Shown: positions 24,688 through 33,224, counted from the first letter of the stretch. The stretch: DNA of 38,778 nucleotides from an uncultured Lachnospiraceae bacterium (GCA_946541955.1 CAMNJZ010000011.1:1-38778), one strand, 5' to 3'. Program-made: numbers and translations. The notes: generated by a model not told the origin, from the sequence alone.

Positions 24688-25873
24688 AATAGACCTCATT
24701 TTCCAGAGTTTCCCCTTCCTGGTCCTGCTCGCTCATGTTCTCCTCGTATTCTCCCACCGTCCGGCCAAAGGCCTTCTCATAGGCCTCCGCCATCTTCTGG
24801 ACCGCTTCGCTGTCCGAGTCGCCGGAATAGGCATAGTCGTCGGAATACATGGTCATATAGATGCCCAGGACATAGTTCCCCTCCTCTCCCATATACCAGG
24901 TAAAGGAGGAGGACACCGTGGTCTTTTCATCGGACAGGGCGTATTCCACAGGCGGCATGATATAGTCCACGGCGCTCAGCTCTCCTTCCGCCGGATTCTT
25001 TTCGAAGGAATAAAAGAGACTGGTCTTTCCCTCCGCAACATCATCCCGGATGGCCTCGGGGATCTTATAGATGCTCTTCAGCTCTCTGGAGAACTGATTG
25101 GGCGCCGTATAGAGGGTTCCCACCGCCTGGGGCAGGACGGAGGAGGGATAGTCATGTCCCTCCATGCAGGCCGCATCGTCCATATTGAAGTTGGCGTAGG
25201 GCGTTTCGCTCGTTACGTCATAGTAGATATCCACATGATACCAGCAGTCGTCATCGAGCTTGACCAGGTCCCAGGAATGGAAGTCGTTGTGGGGGATATG
25301 GCATTCCATCCCCAGCATGTTGACAAAAAGCCGGAAGGTGGTGGCGTAGCCCACGCAGATGGCGTTTTTGGATTTCAGGACCCCGTTTGGCCTGGAGGGA
25401 TCCAGGGGGCTTCCCGTGACCACGGCCCTCGAGCCGCTGCTGTCCATGGCGATGTTTTCATACATCCAGTCATAGACGGCCTTTTCCTTCTCAAAGACGG
25501 ACATATCCTCCCGGATGATCTGGTCCAGGACCTCGGAGGCCAGGGCCAGGGTCTCTTTGTCTTCCTCGGAGAGGGCATCGCTCTTGCCGGTCAGATAGGC
25601 GTCAGAGATGGCAGAGGTATCGATGATCTCATATTCGCCCTCGATCATAAAGCCGTTTTCTTCAAAATAGCCTTCCTTCTCTTCTCCCTGGGCCTGGAGC
25701 TCCAGAAGGCTGTCCATCTTATAGGTCACCTCCCGGATCTGATTCTGCAGGGTGATAAAGAGAGCGATGAGGACCAGGGTCCAGGCTCCCAAAAAGACAA
25801 AGAAGATACGGATCAGGGGAAACTGCTTTTTTTCGGTTTCGTTTTCACTGAAGAATATATTATAGCGTCTCAT
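24680..25873 (-). CDS. Membrane-anchored transglutaminase-like protein
   Basis: A 397-residue extracytoplasmic protein with one N-terminal transmembrane anchor (about residues 20-42) and a transglutaminase-like cysteine protease fold. The catalytic triad is recognisable as C173 (AICVGYATTFRLF), H199 (FHSWDLVKL) and D215 (WYHVDIYYD). About 180 residues of uncharacterised sequence and an acidic tail follow. Such domains usually cut or cross-link proteins or peptides at the cell surface, but no substrate can be named. Two starts have good ribosome sites, 25891 and 25873; the latter is preferred because the predicted transcript begins near 25897. It is paired with the DUF4358 lipoprotein gene by overlap. 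Confidence 0.8.
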   Translation of the reverse strand: MRRYNIFFSENETEKKQFPLIRIFFVFLGAWTLVLIALFITLQNQIREVTYKMDSLLELQAQGEEKEGYFEENGFMIEGEYEIIDTSAISDAYLTGKSDALSEEDKETLALASEVLDQIIREDMSVFEKEKAVYDWMYENIAMDSSGSRAVVTGSPLDPSRPNGVLKSKNAICVGYATTFRLFVNMLGMECHIPHNDFHSWDLVKLDDDCWYHVDIYYDVTSETPYANFNMDDAACMEGHDYPSSVLPQAVGTLYTAPNQFSRELKSIYKIPEAIRDDVAEGKTSLFYSFEKNPAEGELSAVDYIMPPVEYALSDEKTTVSSSFTWYMGEEGNYVLGIYMTMYSDDYAYSGDSDSEAVQKMAEAYEKAFGRTVGEYEENMSEQDQEGETLENEVYYD

Positions 25874-25903
25874 ACAGAACCTTCTTTCCATTATTATTCC
25901 TTT

Positions 25904-25932
25904 ATCATACTCCTAAAGGCCTCAAATGACAG
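25904..25932 (-). promoter_or_regulatory. Probable promoter of the transglutaminase/DUF4358 pair
   Basis: CTGTCA (25927-25932) and TATGAT (25904-25909) are separated by 17 bp. The match is moderate at the -35. Confidence 0.45.
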
Positions 25933-25960
25933 CGGGAACTTATAAAATATTCCTTACGTC

Positions 25961-25989
25961 TTGCATGGCAAGTCAGGCCGTGCTATACT
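25961..25989 (+). promoter_or_regulatory. Promoter of the small gene at 26050
   Basis: TTGCAT (25961-25966) and TATACT (25984-25989) are separated by 17 bp. The leader holds two small hairpins: GTAGTTTT/AAAACTAC type at 25994-26010 and GCGGA/TCCGC at 26016-26032. Confidence 0.7.
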
Positions 25990-26049
25990 TTACGTAGTTT
26001 TAAAAACTACTTATTGCGGATAAGCGGTCCGCAAAGAAAGGAACGCGTC

Positions 26050-26310
26050 ATGACAGTCAAAGAATTAAAGCAGTTTTTCAATGATCATCTGGTCCCTTCC
26101 AGGCTTTATGCATTAAAAGGCGGACATCACAAGAACCGGGTCTGCCTGGGAAAGACTTCTGACGGCTGGGAACTGTATTTTTCAGATAAGAAACAGAAGA
26201 TAGGCCTCATGCATTTCAAAACAGAAAGCGAAGCTTGTCTGAAGATGAAGGAAGAAATTCTCAAGATCATGGAGCAGGTCTACGGACTGACCTGGCGGAA
26301 CCTGGCCTGA
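26050..26310 (+). CDS. Small hypothetical protein, 86 residues
   Basis: I do not recognise this protein. It is short, basic and apparently soluble, with no signal peptide or membrane segment. It opens MTVKELKQFFNDH and has a WELYFSDKKQKIGLMHF segment suggestive of a compact alpha/beta fold. It is credible as a real gene: it has its own promoter, an AAAGAAAGGA ribosome site about eight bases before the ATG at 26050, coding-like composition and a strong terminator 31 bp after the stop. It is transcribed alone and divergently from the transglutaminase-like gene. In-frame upstream codons from 26014 are not needed. No role is proposed. Confidence 0.7.
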   Translation: MTVKELKQFFNDHLVPSRLYALKGGHHKNRVCLGKTSDGWELYFSDKKQKIGLMHFKTESEACLKMKEEILKIMEQVYGLTWRNLA

Positions 26311-26340
26311 GCCCTTCCTCCCCCAAATAAGATATAAAGT

Positions 26341-26389
26341 GATCCCCGGTGGACATGCAATCATGGCATGTGCCGCCGGGGATTTTCTT
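26341..26389 (+). terminator. Terminator of the small gene at 26050
   Basis: ATCCCCGG (26342-26349) pairs with CCGGGGAT (26376-26383) around an inner ACATGC/GCATGT stem (26353-26371), followed by TTTTCTT. Confidence 0.85.
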
Positions 26390-26439
26390 ATGCTCTCTCA
26401 GGCCTGCCCATTCTCTCTTCCGGGAAGCCGGTCTTTTCA

Positions 26440-26654
26440 GGTTCTTTTCCCTTCCTGCCTCCAATGCGCAGGCCATCCGGTCCCAGATCAGCAGCAATGC
26501 AGATCAGGCCTCCGGCAATCCCTATGTAGCCCAGGCCCTGGATTATATCAAGGCCAAATACAAGATCAGTCCCAAAAACTACAGGCTCTACAGACAAAAG
26601 CCTGGAGCTGCGGGAGGAAAGACAATGAATTCTGATGAGGCCACTCCGGCCTGA
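26440..26654 (+). pseudogene. Coding-like remnant without a usable start
   Basis: The gap from 26311 to 26779 holds two terminators and this stretch. One plus-strand frame reads like real protein, including QASGNPYVAQALDYIKAKY and ISPKNYRLYRQ, with native-looking codon use, and ends at a TGA at 26652-26654. The only in-frame start codons (GTG 26349, ATG 26355) lie inside the preceding terminator hairpin and lack a ribosome site. The upstream part of the frame looks non-coding. It is most likely the decayed C-terminal end of a gene whose front part was lost. I cannot name the parent family. A functional small gene with an unusual start is less likely. Confidence 0.4.
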
Positions 26655-26666
26655 CTGCACAGAAAA

Positions 26667-26705
26667 AGGCGGAAAGCCATTCCCTTTTCAGGGATGACTT
26701 TCCGT
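26667..26705 (-). terminator. Terminator downstream of ppdK
   Basis: On the minus strand CGGAAAG...CCC pairs with GGG...CTTTCCG (26670-26705) around a TGAAAA loop, and GCCTTTTTC follows. Confidence 0.85.
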
Positions 26706-26779
26706 CTTCTCTATTTCATTTCACTCGCAGGTCAGAAAAATCAATCTTCCAGCCCTGCGCTCTGTGACCAGGATACTGC

Positions 26780-29410
26780 TTATGCTTCCTGTGCAATCGC
26801 TGCCTGGGCTGCTGCCAGACGGGCGATCGGTACACGGAAAGGTGAGCAGGATACATAGTCAAGGCCGATCTTGTTGCAGAACTCGATGGAGGAAGGATCG
26901 CCGCCGTGCTCGCCGCAGATACCTGCATGGAGTGTAGGACGTACTTTCTTACCCTTTTCCATAGCGATTTTCATCAGCTCGCCAACGCCGACCTGGTCAA
27001 GCTTTGCGAAAGGATCGCCTTCCAGGATCTTGGCGTCATAGTATGCGCCCAGGAACTTGGAGGAGTCGTCACGGGAGAAGCCATAGGTCATCTGGGTCAG
27101 GTCGTTGGTACCGAAGCAGAAGAACTCAGCTTCCTGTGCGATGGCGTCTGCTGTCAGAGCTGCACGAGGGATCTCGATCATGGTACCGACTTCATACTTG
27201 AGGTCAGCGCCTGCTGCTGCGATTTCAGCGTCTGCTGTCTCGACAACGATCTTCTTGACAAATGCCAGCTCCTTGATCTCGCCGATCAGAGGAATCATGA
27301 TTTCGGGAACCAGATCCCAGTCGGGATGCTCAGCCTTGACAGCGATGGCTGCACGAATGATGGCTGTGGTCTGCATCTTTGCGATTTCAGGATAGGTAAC
27401 TGCCAGACGGCATCCGCGATGGCCCATCATGGGGTTGAATTCCTTAAGGCCTTCGATGATTGCCTTGATGGCTTCTACGCTCTTGCCCTGGGCTTCAGCC
27501 AGCTTCTTGATGTCGGCTTCCTCAGTGGGAACGAACTCATGCAGCGGCGGATCCAGGAAACGGATGGTAACAGGGTCGCCTTCCATAGCCTCGAACAGGC
27601 CCTTGAAGTCGCCTTCCTGCAGGGGCTCGATCTTCTCGAGGGCTGCTTCTCTTTCTTCAACGGTATCGGAGCAGATCATCTCACGGAATGCTGCGATTCT
27701 GTCCTCGTCGAAGAACATGTGCTCTGTACGAACCAGGCCGATGCCTTCTGCGCCAAGCTCTCTGGCCTTCTTTGCATCGCGGGGGGTATCAGCGTTTGTA
27801 CGGACTTTCAGTCTGCGATACTTGTCAGCCCAGCCCATGATCCTGCCGAAGGTACCGGTGATCTTTGCATCGACTGTCGGGATCGCGCCGTCATAGACAC
27901 AGCCTGTGGAGCCGTCGAAGGAGATGACGTCGCCTTCATGATACTCTTTGCCGGCCAGGGTGAATTTCTTGTTGGCTTCATCCATGATGATGTCGCCGCA
28001 GCCGGATACGCAGCAGGCACCCATACCACGTGCAACGACTGCTGCATGGGAGGTCATACCGCCGCGGACTGTCAGGATACCCTGGGCAGCCTTCATACCG
28101 GTAATGTCTTCAGGAGAGGTCTCCAGACGGACCAGAACGACCTTCTCGCCTCTTGCTGCCCACTCTTCAGCGTCTTCAGCGGTGAAGACGATCTTGCCGC
28201 AGGCTGCGCCGGGAGCTGCGCCCAGAGCCTTGGCGATGGGAGTAGCTGCCTTCAGAGCGGCTGCATCGAAGGTAGGATGAAGCAGAGTATCCAGGTTTCT
28301 GGGATCGATCATGGCAACGGCTTCCTTCTCGGTCCTCATGCCTTCGTCTACCAGATCGCATGCGATCTGCAGAGCGGCCTGAGCGGTTCTCTTGCCGTTA
28401 CGTGTCTGCAGCATGTAAAGTTTGCCGTGCTCAACAGTGAACTCCATATCCTGCATGTCTCTGTAGTGCTTCTCGAGGATGCTGCAGACTTCCTTGAACT
28501 GTGCGAAAGCTTCAGGGAACTTCTGCTCCATCTCGGTGATGTGCATGGGAGTACGAACGCCTGCTACGACGTCTTCGCCCTGTGCGTTGGTCAGGAATTC
28601 ACCAAACAGGCCCTTGGCGCCGGTAGCGGGGTCACGTGTGAAGGCAACGCCGGTACCGCAGTCATCGCCCATGTTGCCGAATGCCATAGACTGTACGTTG
28701 ACAGCTGTGCCCCAGGAATAAGGGATGTCGTTGTCACGTCTGTAAACATTTGCACGAGGGTTGTCCCAGGAACGGAAAACGGCCTTGATGGCGCCGAAGA
28801 GCTGCTCCTTGGGATCATCCGGGAAGTCTGTGCCGATCTTGGCCTTGTATTCAGCCTTGAACTGGTTGGCCAGCTTCTTCAGATCCTCAGCATCCAGATC
28901 GATGTCCAGGGTAACGCCCTTTTCCTTCTTCATCTCATCGATCAGCGCTTCAAAGTACTTCTTGCCGACTTCCATAACGACGTCAGAGTACATCTGAATG
29001 AATCTTCTGTAGCAGTCCCATGCCCAACGGGGATTTCCGGACTGTTCTGCGATCGTATTGACAACGGTCTCATTCAGGCCCAGGTTCAGGATGGTATCCA
29101 TCATACCAGGCATGGATGCACGGGCACCGGAGCGGACGGAAACCAGAAGAGGGTTCTTCTCATCGCCGAATTTCTTGCCGGTGATCTCTTCCATCTTTAC
29201 GATGTACTCATTGATTTCAGCCATGATCTCGGGATTGATCTCGCGGCCGTCCTCATAATACTGGGTGCAGGCTTCGGTGGTGATGGTAAAGCCCTGCGGA
29301 ACCGGAAGACCGATGTTGGTCATCTCTGCAAGGTTTGCACCCTTGCCGCCAAGCAGTTCACGCATGTCAGCCTTGCCTTCTGTGAACAGATAACAATACT
29401 TTTTGCCCAT
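26780..29410 (-). CDS. ppdK: Pyruvate, phosphate dikinase
   Basis: Interconverts pyruvate, ATP and phosphate with phosphoenolpyruvate, AMP and pyrophosphate; in anaerobic Clostridia it serves a pyrophosphate-linked glycolysis or gluconeogenesis. The 876-residue length is almost that of the well-studied Clostridium symbiosum enzyme. The order is complete: N-terminal ATP-grasp domain (LLGGKGANLAEM at the front), central phosphohistidine domain with the catalytic His in GGMTSHAAVVARGMG (about residue 455), and C-terminal PEP/pyruvate barrel with the catalytic Cys in HAGICGEHGGDP. The ATG at 29410 shares a base with the TAA of the upstream phosphodiesterase gene and has AAAGGAGG upstream. A strong terminator follows. 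Confidence 0.98.
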   Translation of the reverse strand: MGKKYCYLFTEGKADMRELLGGKGANLAEMTNIGLPVPQGFTITTEACTQYYEDGREINPEIMAEINEYIVKMEEITGKKFGDEKNPLLVSVRSGARASMPGMMDTILNLGLNETVVNTIAEQSGNPRWAWDCYRRFIQMYSDVVMEVGKKYFEALIDEMKKEKGVTLDIDLDAEDLKKLANQFKAEYKAKIGTDFPDDPKEQLFGAIKAVFRSWDNPRANVYRRDNDIPYSWGTAVNVQSMAFGNMGDDCGTGVAFTRDPATGAKGLFGEFLTNAQGEDVVAGVRTPMHITEMEQKFPEAFAQFKEVCSILEKHYRDMQDMEFTVEHGKLYMLQTRNGKRTAQAALQIACDLVDEGMRTEKEAVAMIDPRNLDTLLHPTFDAAALKAATPIAKALGAAPGAACGKIVFTAEDAEEWAARGEKVVLVRLETSPEDITGMKAAQGILTVRGGMTSHAAVVARGMGACCVSGCGDIIMDEANKKFTLAGKEYHEGDVISFDGSTGCVYDGAIPTVDAKITGTFGRIMGWADKYRRLKVRTNADTPRDAKKARELGAEGIGLVRTEHMFFDEDRIAAFREMICSDTVEEREAALEKIEPLQEGDFKGLFEAMEGDPVTIRFLDPPLHEFVPTEEADIKKLAEAQGKSVEAIKAIIEGLKEFNPMMGHRGCRLAVTYPEIAKMQTTAIIRAAIAVKAEHPDWDLVPEIMIPLIGEIKELAFVKKIVVETADAEIAAAGADLKYEVGTMIEIPRAALTADAIAQEAEFFCFGTNDLTQMTYGFSRDDSSKFLGAYYDAKILEGDPFAKLDQVGVGELMKIAMEKGKKVRPTLHAGICGEHGGDPSSIEFCNKIGLDYVSCSPFRVPIARLAAAQAAIAQEA

Positions 29411-30345
29411 TATTTTCCTCCTTTGTAATCCCCCGTATGGGTTTTTAACTGGTTGAGACGGTCTCTTCCCTCGGGCGCCTCCTCCGAAAGCTCTTCGGTC
29501 TGGAAGCGGAATCCCTCCGGAATAAAACCATCAAAAATAAAGACATCGAAATGGTGTCTGTATTTTTCCAAATCTTCCTTGCTCTGGACGACCCAGGCAG
29601 CGCTCCTCTTTCGAAAGAGCGATCGGCAAAGTCTGCGGGAAAGGTTGTCCTTATACCTTGCGTTGTAGGCAACGAAGTCAGGCCTCGACAGAATGTTGAC
29701 CAAAAGAAACTGCATGGCCAGAAGAAAGGGCCTGTGGACAATGACACGATATTCCGGCGTTTTAGTGAAGCCGTCTGAGAGCTGTCCCCGCATGATCTTG
29801 CTCCGGTGCCTCCGGTACCAGAAAAGGACCAGAGGGTTAAAGGATTCAATGCAGTAGACGCCGGGATAGGCTGAAAGCAGCGCATCCGTCTTCCGGCAGA
29901 TCTCCATATCCGTCCTGTTGGATTTGATCTCCACCAGCAGGGGGACCCTGCCATCCACCATGGCAAGAAATTCATCCAGTCTGGGGATATGCTCCCCGCT
30001 CTCGAACAGTCTGAATTCCTTGAGTTCATCCCATGAATAACTGCTTAATAGCCCGTGTTCTCCGCAGGCTCGCATTAAGGTAAAATCATGGAATATGACC
30101 GGGACCTTGTCGCTGGTCAGCTGTACGTCCAGCTCGATCCCGAAGCCCTCCTCCACGGCCCGCCGAAAGGCCGGCATGGAATTTTCGGGTGCTTCTGTTT
30201 TGTTGTTGAATACGCCCCTGTGGGCAAACAAATTCGTCTTGAATGCACTGTCATCCGGCTTCCCGAACATTCTTGGCATGATCATGAGCAGATAAAGTGC
30301 CACGAGTGCCAGCAGGATCAGGACGACAGCCAGTTCCCAGGTCAT
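29410..30345 (-). CDS. Membrane-anchored glycerophosphodiester phosphodiesterase
   Basis: Predicted to hydrolyse glycerophosphodiesters to glycerol-3-phosphate and an alcohol. The 311-residue protein has an N-terminal transmembrane anchor (about residues 4-23) and a GDPD barrel with the expected residues: H42-R43 (FAHRGVFNN), E54-N55 (ENSMPAF), E71 and D73 (ELDVQLTSD) and H86 (IFHDFTL). These are the general acid/base and metal ligands, so it should be active. The ATG at 30345 has only a weak ribosome site; GGAAG lies about 14 bases upstream. Its stop overlaps the ppdK start (TAATG), making a two-gene unit. A clear promoter was not found in the AT-rich 115 bp upstream. Confidence 0.88.
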   Translation of the reverse strand: MTWELAVVLILLALVALYLLMIMPRMFGKPDDSAFKTNLFAHRGVFNNKTEAPENSMPAFRRAVEEGFGIELDVQLTSDKVPVIFHDFTLMRACGEHGLLSSYSWDELKEFRLFESGEHIPRLDEFLAMVDGRVPLLVEIKSNRTDMEICRKTDALLSAYPGVYCIESFNPLVLFWYRRHRSKIMRGQLSDGFTKTPEYRVIVHRPFLLAMQFLLVNILSRPDFVAYNARYKDNLSRRLCRSLFRKRSAAWVVQSKEDLEKYRHHFDVFIFDGFIPEGFRFQTEELSEEAPEGRDRLNQLKTHTGDYKGGK

Positions 30346-30461
30346 AAGCTGCTTGTGTCTTCCTTTCTTTGCTTTTTTAAGTTTACCACCTGCAGACGGA
30401 AATTACTATCTTATTTCAAATACATGTATAATTTTTTATGAATTATTTATGAATGTTCAAC

Positions 30462-30497
30462 AAAAAAAGGGCCCCTGCAGCTGATACTGCGGAGCCC
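30462..30497 (-). terminator. Terminator of the sensor operon
   Basis: On the minus strand GGGCTCCGCAG pairs with CTGCAGGGGCCC with one bulge and one mismatch, followed by seven T. It closes the operon that begins with the response regulator at 36676. Confidence 0.9.
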
Positions 30498-30508
30498 TGC
30501 GCCTGTGC

Positions 30509-31117
30509 TCAGCCCTTCTTCCGGCCCAGGTTTTTCGCCATATTCCAGGCCTTTCCGGCATCCCTGGAGGAAGCCAGGAAGGAATCCTGCAGAGCGGCGA
30601 TGAAGATCTCCAGCTCCTCTTCCCTTCCGTATTTGGCAGGGACTGTGACGGTCATGCTGTAGAAGTCCTTTGCGGTCTTATTGAGCTTTTCCTCATCCGT
30701 GGACTGCATGATCCCGAAGACCTTCTTGGCGTAGCCGGGGCCAGTGCAGGTGGAAAGGTAGCGGTCCGCCGCATTGCGAAATTCCCAGTAGGCCGCGCTC
30801 CTTTTCACATCGTCCCAGTCTCCTGCTCCGTCCAGGCCAAGATCTGTGACGATCTTTCTGATTTCCCGCTCGCCCACGGCCCGGATCAGATACATGGGCC
30901 TCAGATACCCTGGCAGGATCACCATCTGCCAGAGGAAGTTGTCGACCCTGTGCCTTGGATCTTTTGGATCGGTATAGCGCAGCTCCATCAGCTCCCTTCG
31001 GAAGGCGTTGGCCCCGTCGTCCTCGTTTTCCCGCGCGATCTCCTCATAGAGGTCTCTTCGCCTGTCCGGATCCAGCTCCCTGTAGAATTCCATCCAGCAT
31101 GCATTTTCCAGATACAT
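30509..31117 (-). CDS. Uncharacterised protein, possibly DUF6553
   Basis: A 202-residue soluble protein without signal peptide or membrane segment. It is rich in charged residues and has a conserved-looking block TDPKDPRHRVDNFLW, then AAYWEFRNAADRYLSTC and a YAKKVFGIMQSTDEEK segment. From memory this resembles the DUF6553 group of clostridial proteins, but that assignment is tentative and gives no function. The ATG at 31117 has GGAGG seven bases upstream; upstream in-frame residues are a shadow of the lipoprotein gene. It is last in the sugar-sensing operon, 16 bp after the MglB-like gene, and is followed by a strong terminator. Its place suggests a link with that system, but this is only context. 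Confidence 0.75.
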   Translation of the reverse strand: MYLENACWMEFYRELDPDRRRDLYEEIARENEDDGANAFRRELMELRYTDPKDPRHRVDNFLWQMVILPGYLRPMYLIRAVGEREIRKIVTDLGLDGAGDWDDVKRSAAYWEFRNAADRYLSTCTGPGYAKKVFGIMQSTDEEKLNKTAKDFYSMTVTVPAKYGREEELEIFIAALQDSFLASSRDAGKAWNMAKNLGRKKG

Positions 31118-31133
31118 ATATATTCCTCCATCT

Positions 31134-32180
31134 TCAGGGTTCGCTGCCGAACCGGCTGATATTTTCTGGTGTGATTTCCGAATAGGGAAGGCGGATATAC
31201 TTGCCTTCCTGGAGGGGCAGATTCTCCAGGCCTTCCCCGGTGGAGAGGGCGATGGCCAGCGCCAGCATGGCCTGGGCCTGGCCTTCCTTATCATTATACA
31301 CAGTTCCGATCAGTTTTCCATTCCCGACCCCTTCCAGGCCGACCTTTGTTCCGTCGATGCCCACGATGGCAGGCCTCTGGTCCTGGGGGATCTCCCTGGC
31401 GTCATATTCGTCGGCTGCGCCCAGGGCCATATCGTCATTGTTGGCAAGGACCAGCTCGATCCCCCCGCCGTAGCGGTCGATCATCTGGCCCATCCGGTTC
31501 TGGGCCTGGCCCCGGTTCCAGTTGGCGATGGCGGATTCCAGCTTTTCGATCTGGATCCCGTCCTCGATCAGGGCGTCGATGGAGGTCTCGCTCCGGACAA
31601 TGGAATCCTGGTGGCCGGCTTCGCCCTCCAGGACCACATACTGAATGCTGCCGTCTCCATTCCGGTCCGTTTCCGGGTGCTCCTTGATATAGGCTGCGGC
31701 CGTATGGCCCTGGATCCTGCCGGAATCAAAGGCGTCGGCTCCCACATAGTAGAGCCTGTCCCAGCTCTGCAGGTCTTCCTCCACCAGCTCCCGGTTGAAA
31801 AAGATCACCGGGACCCCGGCCTCTCTGGCCATTTCAATGATCATGGAGGGGTCTGTCCTGTCCACCAGATTCACGCAGATCACGCTGCAGCCCTTGGAGA
31901 TCATCTGCTCCACCTGCTCGTTCTGAGTGATCTGGCTCTGGGCCGCATTATAGCGCTGGACGCTGACCGTCCTGTCCTGGTTCTCCGTATTGGCCTTTGC
32001 CACGTCCGCCATGAATACCTCCATCAGCTCGGAGATAAAGGTATCATATTCATCATATACGCATACCCCGATCCGGATCTCCTTGTTTCTGGCCCCTGCA
32101 GACCCCTGGCATCCTGTAAGGAGGACCAGGCAGAGGAGCCCTGTCAGGGCAGTGCAGAGAATTCCTTTTCTTATAAGCAT
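31134..32180 (-). CDS. MglB-like galactose/glucose-binding lipoprotein
   Basis: Extracytoplasmic sugar-binding lipoprotein of the Peripla_BP_4 group. The 348-residue protein has a signal peptide ending in lipobox LLTGC (Cys near residue 24). Its two-lobed body carries hallmarks of the galactose/glucose-binding protein MglB: IRIGVCVYDEYDTFI, NLVDRTDPSMII, VIFFNRE, YYVGADAFDSG, and VLANNDDMALGA followed by VGIDGT. Aspartates in NNDDMALGA and VGIDGT are ligand contacts in MglB. The ATG at 32180 has GGAGG seven bases upstream. It lies apart from mglA-mglC and inside the sensor operon, so it could be a second solute receptor feeding the transporter or the sensor. Confidence 0.88.
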   Translation of the reverse strand: MLIRKGILCTALTGLLCLVLLTGCQGSAGARNKEIRIGVCVYDEYDTFISELMEVFMADVAKANTENQDRTVSVQRYNAAQSQITQNEQVEQMISKGCSVICVNLVDRTDPSMIIEMAREAGVPVIFFNRELVEEDLQSWDRLYYVGADAFDSGRIQGHTAAAYIKEHPETDRNGDGSIQYVVLEGEAGHQDSIVRSETSIDALIEDGIQIEKLESAIANWNRGQAQNRMGQMIDRYGGGIELVLANNDDMALGAADEYDAREIPQDQRPAIVGIDGTKVGLEGVGNGKLIGTVYNDKEGQAQAMLALAIALSTGEGLENLPLQEGKYIRLPYSEITPENISRFGSEP

Positions 32181-32228
32181 GACAGCCTCCTGACGCTGAG
32201 CGTTTAAAAGTTCCTTCCCTCTGATCCC

Positions 32229-33206
32229 TTACTGTACCAGAGGAAAAAGCAGTTTTTCATTGGCAGGATCATGGACCTGGTCTGAGAGCACGCAGGCAAA
32301 GTCGATCCGGATATCCTCCATGACCTGAATATCATTCTGGAAGCGTCTGGCGAGAAGGGCCAGGCTCTGGTATCCCATGGTGAATTCGTTGGGGATGACC
32401 ATGCCGGAGATCACGCCCCTGTCCAGAAAGGAAATATTGGAGGGGGAGCAGCCGACCCCAAAGAGCTTCCCCCGGGGCAGGCCCCTTGTCTCCGAAAGGG
32501 CGGCCGCCCTGGCAAGAAGGCTGTCCTCCAGTACGGCGATCAGATCCAGGTCCGCCGCCTGGTCCAGGAGCTCCTCCTCTTCCATGGCGCCTGCGGACAG
32601 CATCATAACGCTGCCGCCGCCTGCCTCCAGGGTGTCCGTCAGTCCCCGGAGAATCTCCGCCTCCGTATATCTGGCAAGGTTCCCTGTCACCACGGCCACC
32701 GCAGGGTTTTGAGCCCCGGTATCCAGAAGCATCCTTCCCAGGGCCTCTCCCATTTCCAGGCCAGAGGGGATGACCGCCGCCATACCGGAGGCAGAGCCCT
32801 GGCGGATCCCATCCGTTCCCGTCAGAACGATGTTCATATCCTCCGGAAGGCCTTCCAGCAGATCGTCCGTGCCTTCCGAATCATAGAGGGACAGGATCAT
32901 GGCCTCTGTGCCGCCCGCCACCTCCTGACCCAGCAGTTTTTTCTGCTCCTCCAGGCTCTGGAAATCGGCAGAGGCCGAGATGGTCACATCGATCCCATAT
33001 TCCCGGGCCGCCTGGTCGATCCCCAGGCGAAAGGAGGTCCAGCGTTCGTTCGCGCTGTCCTCAATGATGACAGAGACTCTGTGCATGGGCCTTTCCCCGT
33101 CCTGGCGCAGCAGGTTGAAGGCAGACCACAAAATCACAAGAAGCAGAAAGAGCACGATCAGGCCCGGCATCCAGGGTCCCTGCCAATAAGTATTTTTCTT
33201 CTTCAC
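32229..33206 (-). CDS. Membrane-anchored periplasmic-binding protein, probable co-sensor
   Basis: A 325-residue protein with one uncleaved-looking N-terminal transmembrane segment (about residues 13-33) and no lipobox, followed by a type I periplasmic-binding fold (RVSVIIEDSANERWTSFRLGIDQAA, then TEAMILSLYDSEG and AVAVVTGN). It is not a normal transport receptor, because it stays tethered and sits next to a histidine kinase. This matches the XylFII type, in which a tethered sugar-binding protein activates a LytS/YesM-like kinase. The start is GTG at 33206 with GGAG seven bases upstream, 18 bp after the kinase stop. The ligand is unknown; a hexose is likely from the mgl context. Confidence 0.8.
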   Translation of the reverse strand: MKKKNTYWQGPWMPGLIVLFLLLVILWSAFNLLRQDGERPMHRVSVIIEDSANERWTSFRLGIDQAAREYGIDVTISASADFQSLEEQKKLLGQEVAGGTEAMILSLYDSEGTDDLLEGLPEDMNIVLTGTDGIRQGSASGMAAVIPSGLEMGEALGRMLLDTGAQNPAVAVVTGNLARYTEAEILRGLTDTLEAGGGSVMMLSAGAMEEEELLDQAADLDLIAVLEDSLLARAAALSETRGLPRGKLFGVGCSPSNISFLDRGVISGMVIPNEFTMGYQSLALLARRFQNDIQVMEDIRIDFACVLSDQVHDPANEKLLFPLVQ

Positions 33207-33224
33207 CCGTATTCTCCGTTCTTA

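Noticed and set aside
26349-26654. The plus-strand frame as a functional 101-residue gene
   Set aside because: Its start codons lie within a terminator hairpin and have no ribosome site; kept only as a probable remnant.
26906-29428. An 840-codon open frame on the plus strand opposite ppdK
   Set aside because: It is the antisense shadow of a well-identified gene, created by GC-rich codon use; the translation is rich in Cys, His and Asp without domain pattern and has no ribosome site.
30346-30461. A promoter for the phosphodiesterase-ppdK unit (TTCATA-17-TATACA on the minus strand)
   Set aside because: Both hexamers match only four of six positions in an AT-rich stretch, too weak to list as a feature.
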